From an uncultured Lachnospiraceae bacterium (GTDB lineage Bacteria > Bacillota > Clostridia > Lachnospirales > Lachnospiraceae), in assembly GCA_951800685.1 (NCBI GenBank), contig CATOJY010000039.1, positions 1 through 33,251 on the forward strand: a stretch of 33,251 nucleotides of DNA. The letters run 5' to 3'. Below the pieces are notes generated by a model that saw only the letters and a program-made list of their open reading frames with translations, was not told the DNA's origin and ran no database searches. This document shows positions 21,894-30,685 of the stretch, piece by piece. The number at the start of each line of letters is the position of its first letter. The first letter of the stretch is position 1. The position numbers and the translations under genes are program-made.

Positions 21894-24083
21894 ATGAGTA
21901 GTAAATTTGGAACGGAGACTACGGCAGGAGAAAATTTTGAAGTGGAATACAAGCCGGATAAGATTGTGAAGGTGATCAAGAAGGATGGCAGTCTGGAGGA
22001 TTTTAATGTCCAGAAGGTCATTGATGCCGTAGGAAAAAGCGCTTACCGTGCATTGACCAAATTCACGGACGAAGAGAAGCGTCATATATGCCAGACGGTG
22101 ATCGACAAGGTCAACGAACTGGGAGAAGAACGGATTCCGATCCAGATCATGCATAATATCGTAGAGAGTGCGTTGGAAGATGTGAAACCGATTGTAGCCA
22201 AGAGTTACCGGGACTATCGTAATTACAAGCAGGATTTTGTACGTATGATGGATGACGTCTATAAGAAGAGTCAGTCTATTATGTATATAGGAGATAAGGA
22301 GAACGCTAATACGGACAGCGCTCTTGTCTCTACCAAGAGAAGTTTGATCTTCAATCAGTTCAATAAAGAATTGTACCAGAAATTCTTTATGACCACAGAG
22401 GAGATTCAGGCATGCCGGGACGGCTATCTGTATGTTCATGATATGTCGGCCAGAAGAGACACGATGAATTGTTGTCTGTTTAATGTGGCAGAGGTGTTGA
22501 GCGGCGGTTTTGAAATGGGAAATATCTGGTACAATGAGCCTAAGACGCTAGACGTTGCGTTTGACGTGATCGGTGATATTGTATTGAGTGCCGCAAGTCA
22601 GCAGTATGGCGGCTTTACGGTACCTGAGGTGGATAAGATTTTGGAGCCTTATGCAGAGAAATCTTATCAAAGGGATATTGAGAAATATTTAAGACTTGGC
22701 ATTGATGAGGAGACCGCGAAGGAGGAAGCGTTAGCAGATGTCAGGAAAGAATTTGAACAGGGATTCCAGGGTTGGGAATACAAGTTCAATACTGTAGCCA
22801 GCAGCCGTGGAGATTATCCGTTTATCACGGTGACGGCAGGCATTGGTATGGGCCGGTTTGCGAAGATGGCCACGATTATTATGCTCAATGTGCGCCGCAA
22901 AGGACAGGGAAAGAAGGAGTGTAAGAAGCCGGTTTTATTTCCGAAGATCGTTTTTTTGTATGATGAGAATCTGCATGGACCGGGTAAGGAGCTGGAAGAT
23001 GTATTCGAGGCAGGAGTGGAATGTTCTGCCAAGACGATGTACCCTGATTGGCTTAGTCTGACGGGGAAAGGATACATTGCCAGTATGTATAAGCAGTATG
23101 GTAAGGTGATCTCTCCTATGGGATGCAGGGCATTTCTGTCTCCCTGGTATGAGAGAGGGGGGATGCATCCTGCGGATGATGCGGACAGCCCTGTTTTTGT
23201 GGGTAGATTTAATATCGGGGTGGTGTCGCTGCATTTACCGATGATCCTGGCGAAAGCGCGGCAAGAGAGCAGAGATTTCTATGAAGTGCTAGATTATTAT
23301 CTGAATCTGATCCGGCAGCTGCACATCAGGACTTATGCGTATTTGGGAGAGATGCGTGCATCAACCAATCCTCTGGCTTACTGTGAAGGAGGTTTTCTTG
23401 GAGGACATCTCCAGCTTCATGATAAGATTAAGCCGATTTTAAAGACGGCTACGGCAAGTTTTGGTATCACTGCCTTTAATGAGCTGCAGGAGCTTTATAA
23501 TGGCAAGTCCCTGGTGGAAGATGGCTCTTTTGCCTTGGAAGTGTTGGAGCATATCAACAACAAGATAACAGAGTTTAAAGAAGCAGATGGGAATCTGTAT
23601 GCAATTTATGGTACGCCGGCTGAGAACCTGTGTGGTCTGCAGGTTAAGCAGTTTCGGGCCAAATATGGCATTATCGAAGGGGTGTCAGATAGAGAATACG
23701 TGTCTAACAGCTTCCATTGTCATGTGACGGAAGATATCACACCGATTGAGAAACAGGATCTGGAATACCGTTTCTGGGAGTTGGCAAACGGCGGTAAGAT
23801 CCAGTATGTCAAATATCCCATCGACTATAATATTGATGCGATTAAGACGTTGATCCGCCGGGCTATGGATATGGGATTTTATGAAGGGGTGAATCTGTCT
23901 TTGGCTTACTGTGATGATTGTGGACATCAGGAATTGGAGATGGATGTCTGTCCAATATGCGGCAGCCGTAATCTGACGAAAATCGACCGGATGAATGGAT
24001 ATTTAGCTTATTCCCGTGTACATGGGGATACCAGATTGAGTGATGCGAAGATGGCTGAGATCGCAGAAAGGAAAAGTATGTAA
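21894..24083 (+). CDS. nrdD: Anaerobic (class III) ribonucleoside-triphosphate reductase
   Basis: The 729-residue protein starts with an ATP-cone domain (KVIKKDGSLEDFNVQKVIDAVGKSA, about 20-110), the allosteric site for ATP/dATP. The large barrel follows (SARRDTMNCCLFNVAEVL with the candidate active-site Cys; ASTNPLAYCEGGFLGGHL). The C-terminus has the zinc site CDDCGHQELEMDVCPICG and the glycyl-radical loop RMNGYLAYSR with Gly702. It reduces NTPs to dNTPs without oxygen, in the cytoplasm, after activation by NrdG. ATG 21894 follows GGAGG. The promoter carries two NrdR-like boxes. The nrdG start codon overlaps its stop (TAATG), so the two are translationally coupled. Confidence 0.97.
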   Translation: MSSKFGTETTAGENFEVEYKPDKIVKVIKKDGSLEDFNVQKVIDAVGKSAYRALTKFTDEEKRHICQTVIDKVNELGEERIPIQIMHNIVESALEDVKPIVAKSYRDYRNYKQDFVRMMDDVYKKSQSIMYIGDKENANTDSALVSTKRSLIFNQFNKELYQKFFMTTEEIQACRDGYLYVHDMSARRDTMNCCLFNVAEVLSGGFEMGNIWYNEPKTLDVAFDVIGDIVLSAASQQYGGFTVPEVDKILEPYAEKSYQRDIEKYLRLGIDEETAKEEALADVRKEFEQGFQGWEYKFNTVASSRGDYPFITVTAGIGMGRFAKMATIIMLNVRRKGQGKKECKKPVLFPKIVFLYDENLHGPGKELEDVFEAGVECSAKTMYPDWLSLTGKGYIASMYKQYGKVISPMGCRAFLSPWYERGGMHPADDADSPVFVGRFNIGVVSLHLPMILAKARQESRDFYEVLDYYLNLIRQLHIRTYAYLGEMRASTNPLAYCEGGFLGGHLQLHDKIKPILKTATASFGITAFNELQELYNGKSLVEDGSFALEVLEHINNKITEFKEADGNLYAIYGTPAENLCGLQVKQFRAKYGIIEGVSDREYVSNSFHCHVTEDITPIEKQDLEYRFWELANGGKIQYVKYPIDYNIDAIKTLIRRAMDMGFYEGVNLSLAYCDDCGHQELEMDVCPICGSRNLTKIDRMNGYLAYSRVHGDTRLSDAKMAEIAERKSM

Positions 24084-24586
24084 TGAGATATCACAATATA
24101 ACGAAGGACGATATGTTGAATGGCGACGGGCTGCGCGTTGTACTGTGGGTCGCCGGCTGCTCTCATTGCTGCAAGGAATGCCATAATCCAGTCACATGGG
24201 ATCCAGACGGGGGTATCTTGTTTGATGACACGGCGAAAAAGGAAATTTTTGACCAGTTGGGGAAATCTTATATCTCTGGGATTACTTTTTCGGGAGGGGA
24301 TCCGCTGCATGCGGCGAATCGTCTTGCAGTCCGGGAGCTGATGGAAGAAAGCAAAGAGAAGTATCCTGAAAAGACAATCTGGCTTTATACAGGAGATTCC
24401 TGGGAGGATATTTTGAACTATTCACTGATGAAATATGTGGATGTTCTGGTAGATGGAGAGTTTAAGTGGGAACTTAAGAATACGAAACTGCGCTGGCGGG
24501 GAAGTGCTAACCAGCGTGTGATTGATGTACAAAAGAGCCTGCAGCAGGAGGATCCCATGGTGCCAGTATTGATGTGCAGGCATTAG
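24083..24586 (+). CDS. nrdG: Anaerobic ribonucleotide reductase activating protein (radical SAM)
   Basis: The 167-residue protein carries the radical-SAM cysteine motif CX3CX2C (Cys26, Cys30, Cys33 in GCSHCCKECHNP) and the SAM-binding GGDP in ITFSGGDPL. It uses a 4Fe-4S cluster and S-adenosylmethionine to create the glycyl radical on NrdD. Length and start (MRYHNITKDDMLNGDGLRVVLWV) are typical of NrdG. The ATG overlaps the nrdD stop codon by one base. dut follows 15 nt later, which links dNTP production with dUTP removal. Confidence 0.96.
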   Translation: MRYHNITKDDMLNGDGLRVVLWVAGCSHCCKECHNPVTWDPDGGILFDDTAKKEIFDQLGKSYISGITFSGGDPLHAANRLAVRELMEESKEKYPEKTIWLYTGDSWEDILNYSLMKYVDVLVDGEFKWELKNTKLRWRGSANQRVIDVQKSLQQEDPMVPVLMCRH

Positions 24587-24601
24587 AGGAGGGGGTACAG
24601 C

Positions 24602-25036
24602 TTGGAAACTATTAAGATTAAATATTTTACGGACAAAATAGAAAAACTGACTTATATAGAGGGCAAATCCGACTGGATTGATCTGCGTGCAGCGGAAGAA
24701 GTAGAGATGAAACAAGGAGAATTCAGGTTGATCCCATTGGGGGTTGCTATGGAACTTCCAAAAGGATATGAGGCGCATGTGGTACCTAGAAGTTCCACGT
24801 TTAAAAATTTCGGTATCATTCAGACGAATCACCAGGGGGTGATCGATTGCTCCTATTGTGGAGATCATGACCAGTGGTTCATGCCGGCTTACGCTGTGAG
24901 GGATACGCAAATTCATGTGAATGACAGGATCTGCCAATTCCGGATTATGGAGAACCAGCCTCAAATCATTTTTGATGAAGTGGAGTATCTGGACAATACA
25001 GACAGAGGCGGACATGGCAGCACTGGGCGGCAATAA
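24602..25036 (+). CDS. dut: dUTP diphosphatase
   Basis: The 144-residue trimeric-type dUTPase shows its five motifs: DLRAAEEV near 27, PRSS (62-65), [10 protein letters not shown] (79-88, the uracil pocket and catalytic Asp), DRICQFRI near 108 and the C-terminal P-loop-like RGGHGSTGR (135-143). It hydrolyses dUTP to dUMP and pyrophosphate, which keeps uracil out of DNA and supplies thymidylate synthesis. The start is TTG at 24602, supported by a very strong GAGGAGGGGG ribosome-binding site 6 nt upstream; the first in-frame ATG comes too late. It is the third gene of the nrdDG unit. Confidence 0.93.
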   Translation: METIKIKYFTDKIEKLTYIEGKSDWIDLRAAEEVEMKQGEFRLIPLGVAMELPKGYEAHVVPRSSTFKNFGIIQTNHQGVIDCSYCGDHDQWFMPAYAVRDTQIHVNDRICQFRIMENQPQIIFDEVEYLDNTDRGGHGSTGRQ

Positions 25037-25093
25037 TCTGGAAGTTATCTGGATATTCGTATAAGACAGTAAAAGACGTATCCTAAGAAACAT

Positions 25094-25123
25094 GTATATT
25101 CGAACTCCTTTCAAGACATACTA
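25094..25123 (+). promoter_or_regulatory. Sigma-G/sigma-F type forespore promoter of spoVAF
   Basis: GTATA (25094-25098) and CATACTA (25117-25123) match the forespore sigma consensus GHATR-N18-CATnHTA at every position and in spacing (18 bp). Transcription should begin near 25130, just upstream of the chosen GTG start. Confidence 0.75.
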
Positions 25124-25161
25124 GGAAAAACGATGGTATGTCCTGGAAGGAGTTTTTAATA

Positions 25162-26598
25162 GTGCAGAAAATAGAAGAACAATCAAAGGAAAAGATGACG
25201 GCATCCCTGCAGCAGACGATGTTGTATATGAAAGAGAGAATGGCGCCGGATATTAGTTTTGATGTGGTCTACCGTGTGATCGAGGTGGGTGGCAGACAGG
25301 CGTGCATTTATTTTATAGACGGTTTCTGCAAAGATGAGCTGATGATGAAGATCCTGCAGTATTTTATTGGTCTGAAAGCGGAAGATATGCCCCAAAATGC
25401 TTATGAGATGGCGAAGAAGGCGACTCCCTATGTAGAGGTGGATTTGAAAGATAAATGGGAGGATATTTTTTATAATATCCTGTCGGGTGTCTTTGCGCTG
25501 TTTATTGATGGGTATGACAGATGTATTTTGCTTGATTCCAGAACTTATCCTGCCAGAGGTGTGGAGGAACCGGATAAGGATAAGACACTGCGTGGTTCGA
25601 AAGATGGTTTTGTGGAGACTGTGGTGTTTAATACAGCGCTGATCAGGAGGCGAATTAGAAGTACACAGCTTCGCATGGAGATGATGAATGCTGGTAAAAG
25701 CTCCCGCACAGACATTGTTCTTTGCTATATGGATAATCGGGTTGACCATGCTTTTCTTGATAAAATCAAAAAGAAGATTGAAAATATCAAGGCAGATGCA
25801 CTGACGATGAACCAGGAGAGTCTGGCAGAGTGTCTGTATCAGAGTAAATGGTACAATCCTTTTCCGAAGTTTAAATTTACGGAGAGGCCCGATGTCGCCG
25901 CTGCCCAGGTATTGGAAGGGGATATCATTATTCTGGTGGATAATTCGCCTTCCGCCATGATCGTTCCAACCTCGATCTTTGATATTGTGGAGGAGGCGGA
26001 CGATTATTATTTTCCACCGATCACAGGGACTTATCTGCGGCTTTCCAGATTCTTAATTTCGATCTTGACTTATATTATGACTCCTACCTTTCTGCTTCTG
26101 ATGAATCATCCAGAATGGGTGCCGGAATCTTTCCAGTTTATTATGCTGCAGGAGGCGCCCAATATTCCCTTGCTGGCCCAATTCCTGATTCTTGAGCTGG
26201 CGATTGACGGCTTGAAACTGGCGGCAGTCAATACGCCGAACATGTTAAGCACGCCGCTCAGCGTTATGGCCGGTCTTGTATTGGGGGAATTTTCGGTCAA
26301 TAGTGGCTGGTTTAGCTCGGAAGTTATGTTGTATATGGCATTCGTTGCCATAGCCAACTATACACAGCAGAACTATGAACTTGGCTATGCGCTTAAGTTT
26401 ATGAGAATCTTAAATCTGATCTTGACAGCGATATTCGGGCTGTACGGCTATTTTGCGGCGATCCTGATTTTTGTTTTGGCGATCGTCTGTAACAAGACGT
26501 TATCTGATAAGAGTTATATTTATCCACTTCTGCCGTTCAATTTCAGGCAGTTGACGAAACGGCTTTTGCGTCTGCGCCTGCCAGAGGCAAAGCAATAG
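25162..26598 (+). CDS. spoVAF: Spore germination protein, GerA family, SpoVAF type
   Basis: The protein (478 residues from GTG 25162) resembles SpoVAF: a soluble N-terminal half with IYFIDGFCKDELMMKILQYF and RMEMMNAGKSSRTDIVLCYMD, then YNPFPKFKFTERPDVAAAQVLEGDIIILVDNSPSAMIVPT, then about five membrane helices (from 300 onward) with PLLAQFLILELAIDGLKLAAVNTP, ending FNFRQLTKRLLRLRLPE. GerA-family A subunits sit in the inner spore membrane and act in germination; SpoVAF is thought to assist dipicolinate release and germinosome function. GTG at 25162 is favoured over ATG 25138 because GGAAGGAG lies 9 nt before it and the predicted mRNA starts near 25130, too late for the earlier codon's ribosome-binding site. 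No other spoVA gene is in the window. Confidence 0.85.
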   Translation: MQKIEEQSKEKMTASLQQTMLYMKERMAPDISFDVVYRVIEVGGRQACIYFIDGFCKDELMMKILQYFIGLKAEDMPQNAYEMAKKATPYVEVDLKDKWEDIFYNILSGVFALFIDGYDRCILLDSRTYPARGVEEPDKDKTLRGSKDGFVETVVFNTALIRRRIRSTQLRMEMMNAGKSSRTDIVLCYMDNRVDHAFLDKIKKKIENIKADALTMNQESLAECLYQSKWYNPFPKFKFTERPDVAAAQVLEGDIIILVDNSPSAMIVPTSIFDIVEEADDYYFPPITGTYLRLSRFLISILTYIMTPTFLLLMNHPEWVPESFQFIMLQEAPNIPLLAQFLILELAIDGLKLAAVNTPNMLSTPLSVMAGLVLGEFSVNSGWFSSEVMLYMAFVAIANYTQQNYELGYALKFMRILNLILTAIFGLYGYFAAILIFVLAIVCNKTLSDKSYIYPLLPFNFRQLTKRLLRLRLPEAKQ

Positions 26599-26625
26599 AA
26601 AGAAGGGTAAAAGAAAGTATACTAC

Positions 26626-26677
26626 AGGTGACCGTGGATCAAAGGAAGAAAAGTAATCCACAGTCACTTGTTCTTTT
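26626..26677 (+). terminator. Terminator after spoVAF
   Basis: GTGAC and GTGGAT (26628-26639) pair with ATCCAC and GTCAC (26656-26667) across one mismatch; the stem is followed by TTGTTCTTTT. Its tail also contains the -35 of manA. Confidence 0.7.
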
Positions 26678-26696
26678 GTATGGAAAATAGTATAAT
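26668..26696 (+). promoter_or_regulatory. Sigma-A promoter of manA
   Basis: TTGTTC (26668-26673) and a perfect TATAAT (26691-26696) have 17-bp spacing, with about 54 nt of leader. Confidence 0.6.
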
Positions 26697-26750
26697 GAGC
26701 GCAGGAGAGAAGGCAGAGATTCTCGTAGACAGAAAGGAATAGGTATCGGA

Positions 26751-27686
26751 ATGAAACAGATTATATTTTTGAATCCTGTATTCAAACAGATGGTTTGGGG
26801 TGGGGACAGATTAGGTAGTGACTGGCCATATGAGATTCCGGGTAGTAATACTGGTGAGTGTTGGGCAGTCAGTGCACATCCGAATGGGGATTGCAAGATT
26901 AGAGAAGGGGAATATGCAGGAGAAACTCTCTCTGCACTGTGGGAGAAGCATCCTGAATTGTTCGGTAATACTGGGCTGGACAGATTCCCTCTGTTGGTTA
27001 AGATTATTGACGCGAAGACTGACTTGAGTATTCAGGTACATCCCGATGACGATTATGCAAGTGTGCATGAAAATGGTTCCCTAGGTAAGACGGAGTGCTG
27101 GTATGTTCTAGACTGTGAGGCAGATTCCAGTCTGGTGATTGGTCATAACGCAAAGGATAAGACAGAACTGGCTGATATGATTCACCAGGGACGCTGGGGT
27201 GAACTGATCCGGGAGATTCCTGTGCATAAGGGAGATTTTATTCAGATCGATCCAGGTACGGTACATGCGATCAAGGGTGGTCTAATGATCATGGAAACGC
27301 AGCAGAACAGTGATATTACATACCGGGTTTATGACTATGACAGAATGGTGGATGGTAAGCCCAGGGCTTTACATATCGAGAAGAGTATTGATGTGATCAC
27401 TGTGCCGTCCAAGAAGGTTGAGGACAGCATTATGGAAGCTGCTGATCTGCCAGAGAATACGATGAATCTGCTATGTGAATGCGCGTTTTACAAGGTGTGG
27501 AAGATAGATGTGAAAAACCAGGTAACGATTACGCAGTCTTATCCGTTTCTTATTATGAGTGTGATCGAAGGGGAAGGTATGGTAGATGGACAGGCAGTCC
27601 GTAAGGGAGACCACTTCCTTCTGCCCTATGGTTATGGAGAGGTGGATCTTCAAGGAAATATGGAGTTGATTGCTTCAACGATATAA
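26751..27686 (+). CDS. manA: Mannose-6-phosphate isomerase, class I (short Firmicutes type)
   Basis: The 311-residue protein has the class I PMI metal ligands: Gln95 and His97 in SIQVHPDDDYA, Glu115 in GKTECWYVL and His172 in PGTVHAIKGG. WGGDRLGSDWPYEIPGSNTGECWAVSAHPNGDC (16-48) and the later NSDITYRVYDYDR are typical of the short Firmicutes isoform (about 315 residues). It interconverts mannose 6-phosphate and fructose 6-phosphate with Zn in the cytoplasm. GAAAGGAATAGG precedes the ATG. It has its own promoter and shares a bidirectional terminator with the histidine kinase gene. Confidence 0.93.
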   Translation: MKQIIFLNPVFKQMVWGGDRLGSDWPYEIPGSNTGECWAVSAHPNGDCKIREGEYAGETLSALWEKHPELFGNTGLDRFPLLVKIIDAKTDLSIQVHPDDDYASVHENGSLGKTECWYVLDCEADSSLVIGHNAKDKTELADMIHQGRWGELIREIPVHKGDFIQIDPGTVHAIKGGLMIMETQQNSDITYRVYDYDRMVDGKPRALHIEKSIDVITVPSKKVEDSIMEAADLPENTMNLLCECAFYKVWKIDVKNQVTITQSYPFLIMSVIEGEGMVDGQAVRKGDHFLLPYGYGEVDLQGNMELIASTI

Positions 27687-27697
27687 GAGAACAATGC

Positions 27698-27753
27698 AAA
27701 AACAGGCCGGTGTACAGTCAATCTCGCTATACACCGGCTTGTGGAGTTTTGAA
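27698..27753. terminator. Bidirectional terminator between manA and the hybrid kinase gene
   Basis: GCCGGTGTA (27706-27714) and TACACCGGC (27730-27738) pair perfectly. On the minus strand CTGTTTTTG follows (strong), on the plus strand TTGTGGAGTTTT (weaker). Confidence 0.8.
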
Positions 27754-27761
27754 AGAATAGT

Positions 27762-30017
27762 TTATTTGTCGGGAAGGATCCTGGCAATCGTCTCTAACAG
27801 GATCGGAACATCGATAGGTTTGGTCAGATGAGCGTTCATGCCGCTTTCTGTGGAAAGGCGTTTGTCACTCTCAAAGGCGTTGGCGGACAAGGCAATGATT
27901 GGAATCCGGGAGAGAACGGGATCTTCAAACTTTCGGATTGTTTCTGTGGCTTTCCGCCCGTCCATCACAGGCATCTGAATATCCATGAGAACAAGGGCAA
28001 ATTCACCAGGCGTGGATGCCTTTAATTTTTCAACTGCCAAAACACCGTCGGTGGCCTGTTCAATGCAGAAACCAAGCTCCTGCAGCAGTTCTGTCTCGAT
28101 CTCTAAGTTGATCTCGTTGTCATCTACAAGAAGGATTTTCTTCCCTGCCAGGCGAAGGTGGATATTGTCAGTGCTCTGATCAGAAGAGGGATGGTCGGCA
28201 TTCAGGCCAAGAGTGATCGTTATCGTAAATGTACTACCTTTGCCAAGGGTGCTTTCTGCTTCTATGGTACCATTCATCATTTCTGCGATATTTTTGGCAA
28301 TCGTGAGTCCAAGACCAGTGCCATAAACACCGCTGAAAGTAGTGTTTCTTTCCCGTTGGAAAGGATCGAAAATATGCTTTAGGAATTCCTGGCTGATACC
28401 GATACCGGTGTCTTTCACGATAAATTGGAAGACAGCATGGTCATTTGACAACAGTTCTTTTTCCTTAGCGATTATATCGACATGACCTTTATTTTCTGTA
28501 TATTTAATAGCATTATTTACCAGATTCAAGATAAGCTGGCTTAGTTTCATATGGTCGCCGCAAACATCAAAATGCTGCAGTTCTGAGAGGTCTATACCTA
28601 CGATAATCTCTTTATCGGCGGCCTGTGGCTGCACGGTAGTCTGGATTTCATTCATAAAGTCGATCAGCCGGAATTCTGTTTGGGTAAGCTGCGTTTCGCT
28701 GGATTCCATCCAGGAGATTTCCAAAATCTGTTCAATCATATCTAGGAGCTGCCGACCAGCTATATTGATCTTGTCCAGATAGCTCTCCACCATCTCGGCA
28801 TCATCCAAATGTTTTTTGGCTAGTGCGGTATAGCCAAAGACAGCATTAAGCGGTGTCCGCATATCGTGGGACATGTTAGAGAGAAAAGTGTCTTTTGTGC
28901 GGTTAGCGCTTTTGGCTTGTTTCAGTGCTTCTTCCAGTGCTTGCTGCTGTTTTATTTCCTGCATAATTTCATCATCTACCCTGCGGTACCCGATGACAAT
29001 CTGGGAAATATTATGGCTGGATCCGACATTGACAACCCGGAGCTGAAGATACTGCGTTTCATTGTTATAGATGATCCGGTAATTCATGTAATAAGTCTTG
29101 CTCTCGGAAAGTTTTGCACGGATATAGTCAGGAGACATGACTTCAGCCACCAGTTTACGGTCTTCAGGATGAACCCATGTTTTGACATAGTGTGTGATAT
29201 AGCTGTTGAAGCCGAGAGTATGGACGGAGGCCTGAAAAAGACGTTCTGTCCGTACGCTCATCCGATAGGGGAGAATTTTGTCAGTACTCAGATCAACATA
29301 TAGAATTGATTCATAATTGACACTGAGTCCCTCAATAACTTCGAGACGGCGAAGGTGTTCCTGGTAGATCAGGTTTCGTTCTTCATCATAAGACTTGATC
29401 AGAGAGCGCATCTTCATTTCACTCTCAGCAGCAACATTTTGTACGAGAGTGTGTTGGTCGGAAATCATTTTCTGTCGTTTTTCGGTAGCATCACTAATAA
29501 AAACATAGAAAATATCGCCGATTGCCTCGCTGTGCACGAAATGGCCATAATCTTCAATCCATCGGATTTCGCCATCTTTGCAGAGGATGCGGTATTCCAC
29601 ATAATCTAAATCATATTTACTGGAAGAGATCTGTTCTACGATGCTTGCCTCTACTGCTTCGAGATCATCTGGATGCACCATGCCCTTAAAAGAATTTCCT
29701 GTCAGCTTACGAAATTCTTCTAAGGTATCACAATGAAAAATACGCAGAAGCGCCTGATTCACATAGATAATCTGCTCATCGTCATCTGCATGATAGATAA
29801 AAAAACCACCGGGCATCTGGTTCATAAATCTGATAATGCCGTTTTGGGCAGGAAGATGGTATTCATCGAGTACCGCTGGAAGCAGTTGGTCTGATAGTAT
29901 AGTCTGTCCTTTCTGTATGGCGGCAAAAAAATGCGGATCCTCCTTTACTTGCCCGGAAATATCCAGCAATGCCAATATATATTCGATGATATTGTGATCT
30001 GCATGATACTCGCTCAT
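27762..30017 (-). CDS. PAS-containing hybrid sensor histidine kinase with receiver domain
   Basis: The 751-residue protein has, in order: a PAS domain (about 60-180, GGFFIYHADDDEQIIYVNQALLRIF), a coiled region, a second PAS-like domain (about 225-350), HisKA with phospho-His384 (LSNMSHDMRTPLNAVFGY), HATPase with Asn502 (LVNNAIKYTE), DTGIGIS and GTGLGL, then a receiver (625-745) with acceptor Asp679 (LMDIQMPVMDG) and Lys733. No transmembrane helix is seen, so it senses something inside the cell through PAS. His384 probably passes phosphate to the internal Asp679; the next partner (an HPt protein or response regulator) is not encoded nearby. AAGGA precedes the ATG. The signal and output are unknown. 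Confidence 0.92.
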   Translation of the reverse strand: MSEYHADHNIIEYILALLDISGQVKEDPHFFAAIQKGQTILSDQLLPAVLDEYHLPAQNGIIRFMNQMPGGFFIYHADDDEQIIYVNQALLRIFHCDTLEEFRKLTGNSFKGMVHPDDLEAVEASIVEQISSSKYDLDYVEYRILCKDGEIRWIEDYGHFVHSEAIGDIFYVFISDATEKRQKMISDQHTLVQNVAAESEMKMRSLIKSYDEERNLIYQEHLRRLEVIEGLSVNYESILYVDLSTDKILPYRMSVRTERLFQASVHTLGFNSYITHYVKTWVHPEDRKLVAEVMSPDYIRAKLSESKTYYMNYRIIYNNETQYLQLRVVNVGSSHNISQIVIGYRRVDDEIMQEIKQQQALEEALKQAKSANRTKDTFLSNMSHDMRTPLNAVFGYTALAKKHLDDAEMVESYLDKINIAGRQLLDMIEQILEISWMESSETQLTQTEFRLIDFMNEIQTTVQPQAADKEIIVGIDLSELQHFDVCGDHMKLSQLILNLVNNAIKYTENKGHVDIIAKEKELLSNDHAVFQFIVKDTGIGISQEFLKHIFDPFQRERNTTFSGVYGTGLGLTIAKNIAEMMNGTIEAESTLGKGSTFTITITLGLNADHPSSDQSTDNIHLRLAGKKILLVDDNEINLEIETELLQELGFCIEQATDGVLAVEKLKASTPGEFALVLMDIQMPVMDGRKATETIRKFEDPVLSRIPIIALSANAFESDKRLSTESGMNAHLTKPIDVPILLETIARILPDK

Positions 30018-30162
30018 AACTTTAATCCTTAACCAGTATAGTATTGTGTTTCAGAAAAGTTTATCATATATTAAGGGGATTGTCATTAATTTATTGGAAG
30101 AAAGAAGGAAAGTAGAAACAAAAAAGTTTTTCAAAATGCTCAATAGGACGGGAGGAGTTTTG

Positions 30163-30264
30163 ATGGTAGACTTAACTTTCTATATTTGCCATAATTGCGT
30201 GGGAGTAAAAGGTCTATCGTGTACTATATATTGTATTTTATCCAAAGCGATAGACGTTGTATAG
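30163..30264 (+). CDS. Possible 33-aa Cys-containing small ORF
   Basis: The ATG at 30163 follows a strong GGAGGAG (30151-30157) at 5 nt spacing and opens a 33-codon frame ending TAG. The product MVDLTFYICHNCVGVKGLSC... has four Cys residues, including CHNC. It matches no family I know. The ribosome-binding site is the only support; the region is AT-rich and the ORF could be chance. Confidence 0.35.
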   Translation: MVDLTFYICHNCVGVKGLSCTIYCILSKAIDVV

Positions 30265-30354
30265 GGTATGAATTATGTTGTTAGTGTGAGAACTTTTAAC
30301 TCTCTGGTAATTTACATGATAGAAGAAGTTATCACAGTAAAAGGAGGTTTTCTT

Positions 30355-30462
30355 ATGAGTACAGCAGCTATTACTGCGATCATGTTGCTGCTTGTGAGCA
30401 GCGCAGCGTTGATGAGACAAAGACAAGACCAAAACAAAAATGATAAAGATAAAAAGAAATAA
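30355..30462 (+). CDS. 35-aa single-span small membrane protein
   Basis: An excellent AAAAGGAGG (30339-30347) precedes ATG 30355. The 35-residue product has a hydrophobic helix (ITAIMLLLVSSAALM, about residues 6-20) followed by a strongly charged tail (RQRQDQNKNDKDKKK). This helix-plus-basic-tail design is typical of bacterial microproteins that sit in the membrane and modulate a larger partner, but no partner is evident. It lies between the divergently oriented kinase gene and the LacI gene. I do not recognise a family. Confidence 0.6.
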   Translation: MSTAAITAIMLLLVSSAALMRQRQDQNKNDKDKKK

Positions 30463-30570
30463 AGCAGCGCAATGTCTTGATTAGCTCACCTCCAGATCTG
30501 CCCTGCGACCTTCTGTTACGGATTTGTGTGTGCAGACTTATTTAGGAAATATTAGTGGCAGGGAGAGAAG

Positions 30571-30684
30571 ATATAGGTTAAAAATCAGAGATTTTTCAAT
30601 GCTATTTAGATAGTATCGTAAGCGGGCTTACGATACTTGCGAGAAGACTTGCGATATGCAAGGGGATTAAATTGCATTGTGCTG
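30571..30684 (+). repeat. Dispersed palindromic repeat, copy B (abuts the LacI gene stop)
   Basis: Starts ATATAGGTTAAAAATCAGAG and is clearly homologous to copy A at 21760-21863. It holds a perfect 11-bp inverted repeat, GTATCGTAAGC (30613-30623) with GCTTACGATAC (30626-30636), and a duplicated ACTTGCGA segment absent from copy A. It ends 1 bp before the stop codon of the minus-strand lacI-type gene, so its hairpins may help end that transcript. Confidence 0.75.
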
Positions 30685-30685
30685 T

